From positions 1 through 5,222 of the forward strand of contig CANJDY010000223.1 in assembly GCA_947472635.1 (NCBI GenBank): a stretch of 5,222 bases of DNA, written 5' to 3'. Positions within the stretch are counted from its first letter, which is position 1. Every line of letters begins with the position of its first letter. The translations under genes were made by a program, and so were the position numbers. Below the pieces are notes generated by a model that was not told the origin of the DNA, did not search any database, and was given only the letters and a program-made list of their open reading frames with translations. The DNA is from Chitinophagaceae bacterium. GTDB taxonomy: Bacteria > Bacteroidota > Bacteroidia > Chitinophagales > Chitinophagaceae. Shown here piece after piece: positions 1-4,831 of this stretch.

Positions 1-94
1 CAATTGTGAATGGTGAAATTTGGATATCTAATGTCGTTGTTGGGAAATGGTGAATGGTCAATTGTGAAATTTGGATATCTAATGCCGTTGTTGG
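1..94. repeat. Tandem heptad-containing repeat units, left cluster (two units)
   Basis: There are two adjacent units: a partial one at 1-41 and a complete one at about 42-94. Each has a stretch of degenerate 7-bp units (forms of TGGTGAA, TGGTCAA, TTGTGAA) followed by the fixed segment ATATCTAATGCCGTTG. The first unit carries one more heptad (TGGTGAA) than the second. Positions 42-94 match the reverse complement of 5022-5074 over 53 bp without a mismatch by my reading. No coding function is likely. Confidence 0.85.
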
Positions 95-101
95 TCTTCC
101 C

Positions 102-263
102 AGCAACGTCTCCCGTGTAAATTCACCGAATTCAATTCCTACAGTCGGGGACGTTGCGTCGAATCCTTGTACAATTTCAACTCGAAAAATATAGCCCTTT
201 ATCGACGCAACGTCCCATGGAAGCAGGATTGCGAAGGGAAGGGTTTGCTATGGAGACGTTGCT
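102..263. repeat. Nested palindromic REP/BIME-like element, full copy
   Basis: The ends are perfect 12-bp inverted repeats: AGCAACGTCTCC at 102-113 and GGAGACGTTGCT at 252-263. Inside them is a second perfect 15-bp inverted repeat, GGGACGTTGCGTCGA at 148-162 and its complement at 202-216, around a 39-nt AT-rich loop. The GACGTTGC core therefore occurs four times in alternating orientation, like a BIME built from REP palindromes. Such elements are usually moved by REP-associated tyrosine transposases acting in trans; none is encoded here. Positions 206-263 recur in inverted orientation at 5075-5132 (58 bp identical). Placing it in the REP/RAYT class is an inference from architecture; a MITE is the alternative. 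Confidence 0.75.
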
Positions 264-339
264 TGGAATGGTGTTTGGTGAATGGTGAATGGTGAAATTT
301 GGATATCTAATGCCGTTGTTGGTCTAATGCCGTTGTTGG
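264..339. repeat. Heptad unit with a 17-bp tandem duplication
   Basis: This is a third copy of the heptad-containing unit, directly abutting the palindromic element: heptads at about 268-297, then the fixed ATATCTAATGCCGTTG segment. Its last 17 bp, TCTAATGCCGTTGTTGG (306-322), are repeated perfectly and immediately at 323-339, which suggests slippage or a short recombination event. Confidence 0.75.
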
Positions 340-356
340 TCTTATTGACCAACAAC
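332..356. repeat. Perfect 10-bp hairpin closing the left repeat cluster
   Basis: GTTGTTGGTC (332-341) is followed by a 5-nt loop (TTATT) and its exact complement GACCAACAAC (347-356). There is no T-run after either arm, so it does not look like an intrinsic terminator. It marks the end of the left repeat cluster. The 5' arm belongs to the common repeat unit, so the hairpin probably arose where two oppositely oriented unit ends met. Confidence 0.6.
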
Positions 357-506
357 CGAAGTTTGCAGTACGCTTGCCAATTGCTGAAATTATATTATTT
401 CAACGTTTCGCATGTTGATTAATAAGGCCAAGATGGGCTGGAATGAAAGAATAGAGGTAATATAAAACAGTTAGTCTGACAGTTGGGATTAAGTATATCG
501 CTATTG
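357..506. other. Intergenic stretch with no recognisable feature
   Basis: I found no gene-like open frame on either strand, no RNA gene and no copy of the flanking repeat families. Only a weak 6-bp inverted repeat (TGAAAT/ATTTCA around 383-400) stands out. It is non-repetitive spacer between the left repeat cluster and the stem-loop at 507-557. Confidence 0.5.
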
Positions 507-557
507 TTTAAACGCCGAGTCCCAGCTGCTTATTGCAACTAGGACTCGGCGTTTAAA
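507..557 (-). terminator. Long perfect stem-loop, probable terminator of the minus-strand relic
   Basis: Two 16-bp arms are perfectly complementary: TTTAAACGCCGAGTCC (507-522) and GGACTCGGCGTTTAAA (542-557). The stem continues inward after one mismatch with AGCTGC/GCAACT (one internal mismatch) to a 5-nt loop. On the minus strand it starts 4 nt after a stop codon (562-564), where a terminator of that gene would lie. The A/T-rich outer ends give a short U-run on either strand, so it could act in both directions. Its position suggests a terminator; an insertion remnant cannot be excluded. Confidence 0.55.
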
Positions 558-561
558 TGAA

Positions 562-648
562 TCAATAATCTTCCAGATATGCCAAATCTTTAGGTATTGG
601 AAAATTTAAATTTGCACCTTTAATAAGAATCAATTTGAAGGGAGTGTT
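562..648 (-). pseudogene. C-terminal relic of an unidentified gene
   Basis: The minus strand is open for 28 codons up to a TGA at 562-564. The peptide ends with FPIPKDLAYLEDY and has a protein-like pattern: a hydrophobic strand (KLILIKGANLNF), then a proline-bounded acidic tail. No start codon or N-terminal part is present: the frame closes at 649-651, inside a TCAGTTT box that resembles an insertion-sequence end. A strong stem-loop lies directly downstream. Together these suggest the surviving 3' end and terminator of a truncated gene. I do not recognise the family, and a chance open frame is possible because only 28 codons remain. Confidence 0.35.
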
Positions 649-675
649 TCAGTTTACCCCTATAATGATCAGTTT
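645..675. mobile_element. Possible remnant of an insertion-sequence end (IS21-like)
   Basis: The segment begins TGTTTCAGTTTACCCC and contains two TCAGTTT boxes (649-655 and 669-675) exactly 20 bp apart. IS21-family elements begin with TGT-type ends and carry multiple internal terminal repeats of roughly this spacing. No istA/istB coding sequence remains to the right. It sits exactly where the minus-strand relic at 562-648 breaks off. The family assignment is from memory of the pattern and is weak. Confidence 0.2.
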
Positions 676-758
676 TTTTATTTTAATTTATTTAAACAAC
701 ATTTTGGGTAACGTTTACATATTTCACTTAGTAAGAAGCCTATAAATAAAGAGTTTGA

Positions 759-818
759 GGAGTATACAAAGCTTGCATAGCATGCAAGAGGTCAGCGGTT
801 CGAACCCGGAATTCTCCA
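759..818 (+). pseudogene. Degenerate tRNA-Ala-like sequence lacking the D-arm
   Basis: Acceptor strands GGAGTAT (759-765) and ATTCTCC (811-817) pair at 6 of 7 positions, followed by discriminator A818. The anticodon arm is intact: CTTGC (772-776), a 7-nt loop ATAGCAT with U33 and anticodon AGC (779-781), then GCAAG (784-788). The variable region AGGTC and T-loop TTCGAAC (799-805) are standard, but the T-stem AGCGG/CCGGA pairs at only 3 of 5 positions. Between acceptor and anticodon stems there are only six nucleotides, so the whole D-arm is missing. The anticodon arm resembles tRNA-Ala(GGC) with G34 changed to A. Bacterial tRNAs without a D-arm are not normally functional, so this is probably a decayed gene or a tRNA-derived attachment-site scar. 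Confidence 0.65.
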
Positions 819-832
819 CAACTTACTATTTA

Positions 833-859
833 CAAAACCCTTACTAGTTAAGGGTTTTG
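833..859 (+). terminator. Intrinsic terminator after the tRNA-like sequence
   Basis: An 11-bp stem, CAAAACCCTTA (833-843) with TAAGGGTTTTG (849-859), encloses a 5-nt loop and ends in a U-rich 3' arm. It lies 14 nt after the tRNA-like discriminator base, as expected for a tRNA terminator. Its perfect pairing contrasts with the decay of the tRNA body. Confidence 0.65.
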
Positions 860-1051
860 ATTAATCTAGACTTTGTAAGTCAATACCTCAACTTCTTCCC
901 AAATTGGACCGGAAATGGTGCTGAAGAATTCAAAAAGGATCAAAAAACTCAACCAGTCAAATATAAATTGGAAAATAGTGATTTGTTATTTCTAAATTTA
1001 ACAAAGTTGTTTATCTTTCAGAATCAATACTTTAGATTGTAAAATAATATT
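860..1051. other. AT-rich leader region upstream of the acyltransferase
   Basis: A plus-strand frame is open from a TTG at 857 to 1042, but the start lies inside the terminator hairpin, there is no usable ATG, and the peptide has no family signature I recognise. The final part holds a candidate promoter. I therefore read the stretch as upstream regulatory or spacer DNA, possibly containing unrecognisable gene debris. Confidence 0.4.
1007..1035 (+). promoter_or_regulatory. Candidate Bacteroidota-type promoter for the acyltransferase gene
   Basis: TTG at 1007-1009 and TACTTTAG at 1028-1035 resemble the Bacteroidota -33 (TTG/TTTG) and -7 (TAnnTTTG) boxes. The -7 box has one mismatch in its fixed positions and the spacing is 18 bp, slightly short. 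Transcription would start close to the ATG at 1052, giving a very short leader. In DNA this AT-rich the match could be chance. Confidence 0.25.
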
Positions 1052-2077
1052 ATGAAACGAATTGTGGCTGTTGATATAGCAAAAGCAATTTGCATTATTT
1101 TAGTTATTACTGGTCATTACATTCCCGAAAATTCACCTGGGGGTTATGCCGTATTAAATAAATTTATCTACTCATTTCATATGCCGTTATTCATGTTTGC
1201 GAGTGGCTATATTTACATGGAGACAAAGAAAGAAGAATCTTATGGCAGCTTCCTTTTAAAAAAAATCAAAAGGTTGATGGTGCCTTATTTTTCAGTTTCT
1301 GTAATAGTTGTGACTATTAAATTATTATCGAAGAATATTGCTTATGTAGAGGATCCAGTATCATGGTATGCATATCTTGGAATATTGTATAGGCCATCCG
1401 CCGCAGCATTCTTTTGGTTTATTTGGGCTCTCTTCATTATCTTTTTAATAGTCCCTCTTTTTAAAACAAGAGCATCACGACTATTATTGTTTTTTGCAAG
1501 TACGGTACTGGATTTTTTGCCAGTTCCCCTGCCTGCTGTATTTTGTTTACCTCAGGTGAAGGATATGTTGGTGTACTTTATGCTGGGAGTTATTTTTGTT
1601 GACTTAAAAGCAATTCAGAAGACAGCATTAAAAATTCCTTCAGTTTTGGTTTATGTTCTCTTTTTAGGATTATTTTCTTTCAGATTTATTTTCATGGATT
1701 CTGCTAATTTAGATACAGATATTGGATGGCCTCTTTTTTTAGTTTATAAATTAATTCCTTATTTAGGAATTTTCTCAATATGTAAATTATCTATTTCGAT
1801 ATCACATCTTAAAATTCATCCTAAACATTGGTTGCTGATTGTGGCAGATAATACTTACATAATATATCTTCTCCATACTACCTTTATGGGATTTGCAAAA
1901 GCACTTTTGCACAAAACACCTGCCCTACTTGATACACAAAATCAGCTTATTTTTACAGCAATATCCATATGTATTATTATTATTGGGGTGATATGCCCCA
2001 TCTTATTAAACATTTGGTGTCTGCAAAAGAATAAAACATTATGTTATTTGTTTGGATTAAAATATTCCAAATATTGA
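1052..2077 (+). CDS. Integral-membrane O-acyltransferase (acyltransferase-3 family)
   Basis: The 341-residue product fits the acyltransferase-3 family, which transfers acetyl or other acyl groups across the inner membrane onto sugars of O-antigen, capsule or exopolysaccharide. Visible hallmarks are D8 and GHY at 21-23 in the first membrane segment, FHMPLF at 42-47 with SGY at 51-53, the basic RLMVPYF at 74-80, FWFIW at 121-125 and YIIYLLH at 269-275 near the C-terminus. About ten hydrophobic segments fill the length, normal for a stand-alone family member without an SGNH domain. The ATG at 1052 starts directly before the conserved first helix. The gene stands alone on the plus strand and converges on the polymerase-like gene. 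It looks more AT-rich than the minus-strand pair, hinting at a separate origin. The family is clear; the acceptor glycan and acyl group cannot be read from sequence. Confidence 0.88.
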   Translation: MKRIVAVDIAKAICIILVITGHYIPENSPGGYAVLNKFIYSFHMPLFMFASGYIYMETKKEESYGSFLLKKIKRLMVPYFSVSVIVVTIKLLSKNIAYVEDPVSWYAYLGILYRPSAAAFFWFIWALFIIFLIVPLFKTRASRLLLFFASTVLDFLPVPLPAVFCLPQVKDMLVYFMLGVIFVDLKAIQKTALKIPSVLVYVLFLGLFSFRFIFMDSANLDTDIGWPLFLVYKLIPYLGIFSICKLSISISHLKIHPKHWLLIVADNTYIIYLLHTTFMGFAKALLHKTPALLDTQNQLIFTAISICIIIIGVICPILLNIWCLQKNKTLCYLFGLKYSKY

Positions 2078-2157
2078 TAATGTCATTTTGGTGCCTGCTA
2101 CTGAGAACAAATCAAATTTTCGCCATTAACTATTCACATTTATAGCCACTATTGTTC
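2078..2157. other. Short convergent intergenic spacer
   Basis: Eighty bases separate two convergent genes. I see no strong terminator hairpin; GAGAACAA (about 2103) and TTGTTCTT (about 2152) could form a weak long-loop stem with one G-T pair. Without a clear terminator, the two transcripts may overlap at their 3' ends. Confidence 0.4.
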
Positions 2158-3552
2158 TTAAGAGTTTTCCAATACGGATGCTTTAGTTGAGCCCGCTAGA
2201 AAATGGGTGATCAAAATTCCCGATAAGATCCAACTTAAGTAGTTTACATATAAAAAAGAGTTAAAATAACTAGTCATCATCGGAATCAAAAATCCAATTC
2301 TCATCAGCAACATTGCAAATGCGATTATTTTGAATATCCCCTCACTATTTTTCCAATTTTGAGCAATGGCTTTCCAAATCATTATATAAATTACAAGGTA
2401 CAATAGCATTGAAATGATGCCAGTTTGCACCCCCATAAAGATCAGTTGGTTTTCACCGCCTACCCCTTGCCCATCGCCAAACGAGTAAATACCGGATGAA
2501 CCCAATCCCAAACCAAAAGGATGCTCAATCATTACATCGATGCCACTGATCCACATAAGCAGATGGCCCAAACTAGAGCTCTCACTAAAGGAAATACTAT
2601 CAATTAAATAATTTCTAAACACATTCTTGGTAAAGAATGTCAAATAAAGACCAAAAATTATAATTGAAAAATAAAATGCCTTCAATAAATATGTACGCTT
2701 TGTTAAGATGGAATAGACATACAACACAATTGCAAAGCCCACTATGGAACCTCTTGAATAGGTTCTAAAAAGTGCGAAGGAAAACAGGGCTACCAACAAC
2801 CATTTCCATTTTGAATGAATGGGGGAAGAAGTTTCAAAACTTATCCAAGACAGGGCCAAGCAAAGCGCCAGCAATAAGGAAATGGCGAAATCCAGTGGGT
2901 CATTGAAAAAAGAAGCAAATCTTTTGGTGCCAATATCATTTTCAAAAGTCCAGGTCAATCCATAGCTTCCACTTGGATATAGTAAATTCACTTTTTGATT
3001 GTAACTAGCGAAGCCGGTTATAGTTTGCAAATGCCGGTTAAAGAAAATCTCCATCAGCTGAACGGCCACCGCAATGGCAGTTAGGATCAATATGCCATAA
3101 AAAATATTTTTTAGTACCCTTTCGCTGATGGGAAGTAGTCTGCCTATAAAATACAAAAGGCCAAAAAGGCCATAACTTTTAAATACCGTTAATTTTTCAA
3201 TAAACGTAAGTTTTCCAATTGGCAAAAAAACATAGCAAAAGCAATACGCAAATAGCAATAAGACGATCCAATCTAAGTAATACATTTTGAAAGAGTTCCT
3301 ATACTTCAGAACCAAAAAACAAAATGGTAAGAGGATAGAAAGTTCTCGAAAATATTTGATCAGATTTACAATCGATAAAAATCCATACTGATAAGTAATG
3401 GACATAGCAACGGTATAGGCCGACATGCCAATAATAATAAACCAAAACAGCCTTTCAGGTTGTTGTTGAAACAACCCTTTCAGCAGGTATAGGAATGAAC
3501 AAACAAAAATGACGGGAAATAAAAACACAAATAAATTAATTTTCGTAAGCAA
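2158..3552 (-). CDS. O-antigen ligase/polymerase-like polytopic membrane protein (Wzy_C-type)
   Basis: The 464-residue product has about twelve hydrophobic segments and the motif series of the O-antigen ligase/polymerase superfamily (WaaL, Wzy, PglL and related exopolysaccharide polymerases). These are KRFASFFNDP at 210-219, YSRGSIVGF at 265-273 with R267, a periplasmic loop at roughly 308-367 with H330 and HPFGLGLG at 344-351, and GENQLIFMGVQTG at 366-378 opening the next helix. Such enzymes join lipid-linked glycan units into chains or transfer chains to an acceptor at the outer face of the inner membrane; sequence alone does not separate ligase from polymerase. The frame starts with TTG at 3552, overlapping the lipoprotein gene by 17 bp, so translational coupling is likely. 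A GTG at 3526-3528, just past that gene's stop, is an alternative start; no ATG occurs before residue 43. Confidence 0.85.
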   Translation of the reverse strand: MLTKINLFVFLFPVIFVCSFLYLLKGLFQQQPERLFWFIIIGMSAYTVAMSITYQYGFLSIVNLIKYFRELSILLPFCFLVLKYRNSFKMYYLDWIVLLLFAYCFCYVFLPIGKLTFIEKLTVFKSYGLFGLLYFIGRLLPISERVLKNIFYGILILTAIAVAVQLMEIFFNRHLQTITGFASYNQKVNLLYPSGSYGLTWTFENDIGTKRFASFFNDPLDFAISLLLALCLALSWISFETSSPIHSKWKWLLVALFSFALFRTYSRGSIVGFAIVLYVYSILTKRTYLLKAFYFSIIIFGLYLTFFTKNVFRNYLIDSISFSESSSLGHLLMWISGIDVMIEHPFGLGLGSSGIYSFGDGQGVGGENQLIFMGVQTGIISMLLYLVIYIMIWKAIAQNWKNSEGIFKIIAFAMLLMRIGFLIPMMTSYFNSFLYVNYLSWILSGILITHFLAGSTKASVLENS

Positions 3553-4180
3553 TACAAGTGACCACTAAATTATCAATCGACCAACTTTTAACACATAGGT
3601 CACTTTCTAACACCAAGTCACTCAGTGCAAACTCCAGCGAGGAATTACTATGTGCTTTTATCCAGGTAATTTGGTAGCCGCTGCTTCCTGTCTTACTATT
3701 CCGCAGACTGCACAAACCAGGAAGATCTCTCCTGAATACATTGGAGCAGGCAGGAAAATAATACCCTTCCGCTTCGGGATATGCTTGCTCAAAACCATCA
3801 ATATTTGAAAAAGTAGTTCCAAAAACCTTTTCCTTGTCTAGAAAAATTGCCCATAAATCGGGGCTACCCTGCAGCTTGTTCCCAGTCCATTGATCATGCA
3901 AGTATAGATCAAACGTTATTTTTAATAAAGAATGCTTTGGGAGATTCGGAAAATTTCTATACACTGCCCTGTGATTGAGTGGGCCTAGCATATGGGTATT
4001 ATTAAAAAGCAAACTTAAGCGAGCAGTATCCAGATTGCTAAATTTAAAAACCATCAAGTCGCCCCTGCCGGATTCAAAATCATTTCTATATACTTCATAC
4101 TCCCTTGGCAGGTTCTTAGTGCAACCCAACAAAAAACCTACAAAAGGTAGTAGCAGTAAAAGAATAAGTGTTTTTCGCAT
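3536..4180 (-). CDS. Secreted lipoprotein with a beta-sandwich-like domain
   Basis: The 214-residue precursor begins with a lipoprotein signal: MRK, a hydrophobic stretch, and a lipobox LLGC with the lipidated cysteine at position 20. The mature part is probably anchored in the outer membrane or on the surface. Residues 88-126 carry the pattern ITFDLYLHDQWTG, then GSPDLW (105-110), then TTFSN (122-126), which resembles an extracellular all-beta jelly-roll domain with D-W-G and P-D-x-W motifs. A terminal strand, SWSIDNLVV (199-207), is also typical. Cysteines at 145, 157, 196 and 209 could form disulfides. The ATG at 4178-4180 is the only start giving a full signal peptide. It is the first gene of a two-gene operon with the polymerase-like gene, suggesting a surface role linked to that glycan. 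I do not recognise a named family. Its start codon is only 10 bp from a heptad array. Confidence 0.8.
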   Translation of the reverse strand: MRKTLILLLLLPFVGFLLGCTKNLPREYEVYRNDFESGRGDLMVFKFSNLDTARLSLLFNNTHMLGPLNHRAVYRNFPNLPKHSLLKITFDLYLHDQWTGNKLQGSPDLWAIFLDKEKVFGTTFSNIDGFEQAYPEAEGYYFPACSNVFRRDLPGLCSLRNSKTGSSGYQITWIKAHSNSSLEFALSDLVLESDLCVKSWSIDNLVVTCIAYEN

Positions 4181-4190
4181 TTTAAGTTAT

Positions 4191-4311
4191 ATGGTGAATG
4201 GTGAATGGGCAATGGGCAATGGTGAATGGGCAATCATTTTACCGCCTCTAAAAAAAATTGAGTACTCAGCCATCACATTATCAATTATCCATTATTAGTT
4301 ATTCATTCCTC
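4191..4311. repeat. Heptad-bordered interspersed repeat, copy A
   Basis: It begins with six in-phase 7-bp units (ATGGTGA/ATGGGCA types, about 4191-4232), then ATCATTTTACCGCC, an A-run, the 10-bp palindrome TGAGTACTCA, CCATCACATTATCAATTATC, and degenerate ATTATTAG/TTATTCA units up to TCCTC. Copy B at 4483-4612 has the same order in the same orientation. Copy A lies directly upstream of the lipoprotein start codon, so it forms that gene's 5' leader or promoter region. I see no clear TAnnTTTG box in it. Confidence 0.8.
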
Positions 4312-4461
4312 TTTTAAATTCACCCCCTTCGCCTCCGCAGCCGGCGGGGCTGCGTAACTGCAACGCCGCTGCTTTTGCTCCTTTTTATCCCGATTGTTTC
4401 GGGATAAAATACCGACTCCGTCGGTACCGAACCAAAAGAGGCGGCTTATGCAGTTACTGGT
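4303..4461 (-). pseudogene. Open frame through the structured element, no start codon
   Basis: The minus strand is open for 52 codons to a TGA at 4303-4305, with no ATG and an in-frame TAA just upstream. The predicted peptide includes RLFWFGTDGVG, then RDKKEQKQRR, and ends AEAKGVNLKEE. Staying open through several hairpin arms could be chance in GC-rich DNA, or the element could derive from a gene end. I do not recognise a family. Its stop falls at the same point of repeat copy A as the antitoxin-like gene's stop does in copy B. Function as a protein is unlikely. Confidence 0.2.
4336..4457. repeat. GC-rich four-stem structured element between direct repeats
   Basis: Three local hairpins are perfect: CGCAGCC/GGCTGCG (4336-4354, loop GGCGG), TTTTATCCCGA/TCGGGATAAAA (4383-4409, 11 bp) and TACCGAC/GTCGGTA (4410-4426, 3-nt loop). 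The last two are enclosed by a long interrupted stem: GTAACTGCA (4354-4362) with TGCAGTTAC (4449-4457), GCCGC (4365-4369) with GCGGC (4441-4445), and CTTTTG (4372-4377) with CAAAAG (4433-4438). The folded form is a multi-branch junction. It is clearly richer in G+C than the surroundings. It may be an interspersed structured repeat or a non-coding RNA; no promoter of its own was recognised. Confidence 0.7.
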
Positions 4462-4482
4462 TTAATTTTGAACAAGGGGATG

Positions 4483-4612
4483 TGGTGAATGGTCAATTGT
4501 CAATAGTGAATTGTGAATGGGCAATCATTTTGCCGCCACCAAAAAACAACAGAGTACTCAACCATCACATTATCAATTATCCATTTTTCAGTTATCAATT
4601 ATTCAGTCCTCT
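4483..4612. repeat. Heptad-bordered interspersed repeat, copy B
   Basis: This is the second copy of the repeat seen at 4191-4311, in direct orientation. Heptads TGGTGAA, TGGTCAA, TTGTCAA, TAGTGAA, TTGTGAA and TGGGCAA lead into TCATTTTGCCGCC, an A-rich stretch, GAGTACTCA, CCATCACATTATCAATTATC, more heptad-like units and TCCTC. The core is nearly identical to copy A while the heptad stretches differ in sequence and number. Its right edge supplies the stop codon of the antitoxin-like gene. Confidence 0.8.
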
Positions 4613-4755
4613 TCTTTTTTAGCCCCCTCATACAGTTTCACTTCTTCATTGCTTTCCAACTCCTCCATAATAATATCAAACTCATCGGCAAGAAGTACCA
4701 CCAATGAATTTTTACCATTGGCATCTGTTATGTATTGAGGATGTATTGTCAGCAT
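4603..4755 (-). CDS. Orphan antitoxin-like protein (Phd/YefM or RelB type), probably C-terminally truncated
   Basis: The 50-residue product starts MLTIHPQYITDANGK, then has a hydrophobic strand SLVVLLADEFDIIMEELES and a charged tail ending KKEED. This strand-then-acidic-helix layout (ITDxNGK, VVLxxxEFDxIMEELE) is typical of small Bacteroidota antitoxins that repress their own operon and neutralise a RelE/ParE-type toxin. The ATG at 4753-4755 is chosen over an upstream ATG at 4800 because codons 2-4 of the longer frame form a promoter -7 box, and family members begin at MLTI. Relatives are usually about 70-85 residues; here the frame ends in a TGA at the edge of repeat copy B, so the toxin-binding C-terminus and the toxin gene appear lost. 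The family call rests on pattern recognition and is moderately secure. Confidence 0.6.
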   Translation of the reverse strand: MLTIHPQYITDANGKNSLVVLLADEFDIIMEELESNEEVKLYEGAKKEED

Positions 4756-4789
4756 CGGTTGATTTGAATTGATATAATTAACCATTACC

Positions 4790-4797
4790 CAAAAGTA
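4790..4797 (-). promoter_or_regulatory. Consensus Bacteroidota -7 box upstream of the antitoxin-like gene
   Basis: On the minus strand the sequence TACTTTTG matches TAnnTTTG at every fixed position and lies 34 nt before the ATG at 4755, giving a leader of roughly 25-30 nt. A TTG at the usual -33 spacing is not obvious. It is the only perfect -7 box I noticed upstream of the minus-strand genes, so read-through from here into the lipoprotein operon is possible. Confidence 0.45.
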
Positions 4798-4831
4798 CAA
4801 ATAAATTTGTTGTTATATTGAGAAGAGGGAA

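Noticed and set aside
1..345. CRISPR array
   Set aside because: The tandem units are adjacent without unique spacers, vary in length by heptads, and no cas gene is present.
507..557. Integron attC site
   Set aside because: The stem is perfectly paired with no extrahelical bases, and the ends do not give proper R'/R'' core sites; no integron integrase is present.
857..1042. 61-codon plus-strand frame with a TTG start
   Set aside because: The start lies inside the tRNA-like terminator hairpin, there is no ATG alternative or recognisable family pattern, and chance open frames of this length are common in AT-rich DNA.
2103..2159. Terminator between the convergent genes
   Set aside because: The only complementary stretch (GAGAACAA/TTGTTCTT) has a very long loop and one G-T pair, too weak to call.
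3975..4298. Plus-strand frame antisense to the lipoprotein gene
   Set aside because: It lies opposite a convincing signal-peptide-bearing gene and runs into heptads (MGNGEWA), so it is a shadow frame.
4513..4738. Two overlapping plus-strand frames opposite the antitoxin-like gene
   Set aside because: Both arise from repeat copy B and the antisense of the antitoxin-like gene, with Ser/Ile-rich low-complexity peptides.
4756..4800. Upstream ATG giving a 65-residue antitoxin
   Set aside because: The additional N-terminal codons include the TACTTTTG promoter box and do not look like the family's N-terminus, which begins at MLTI.
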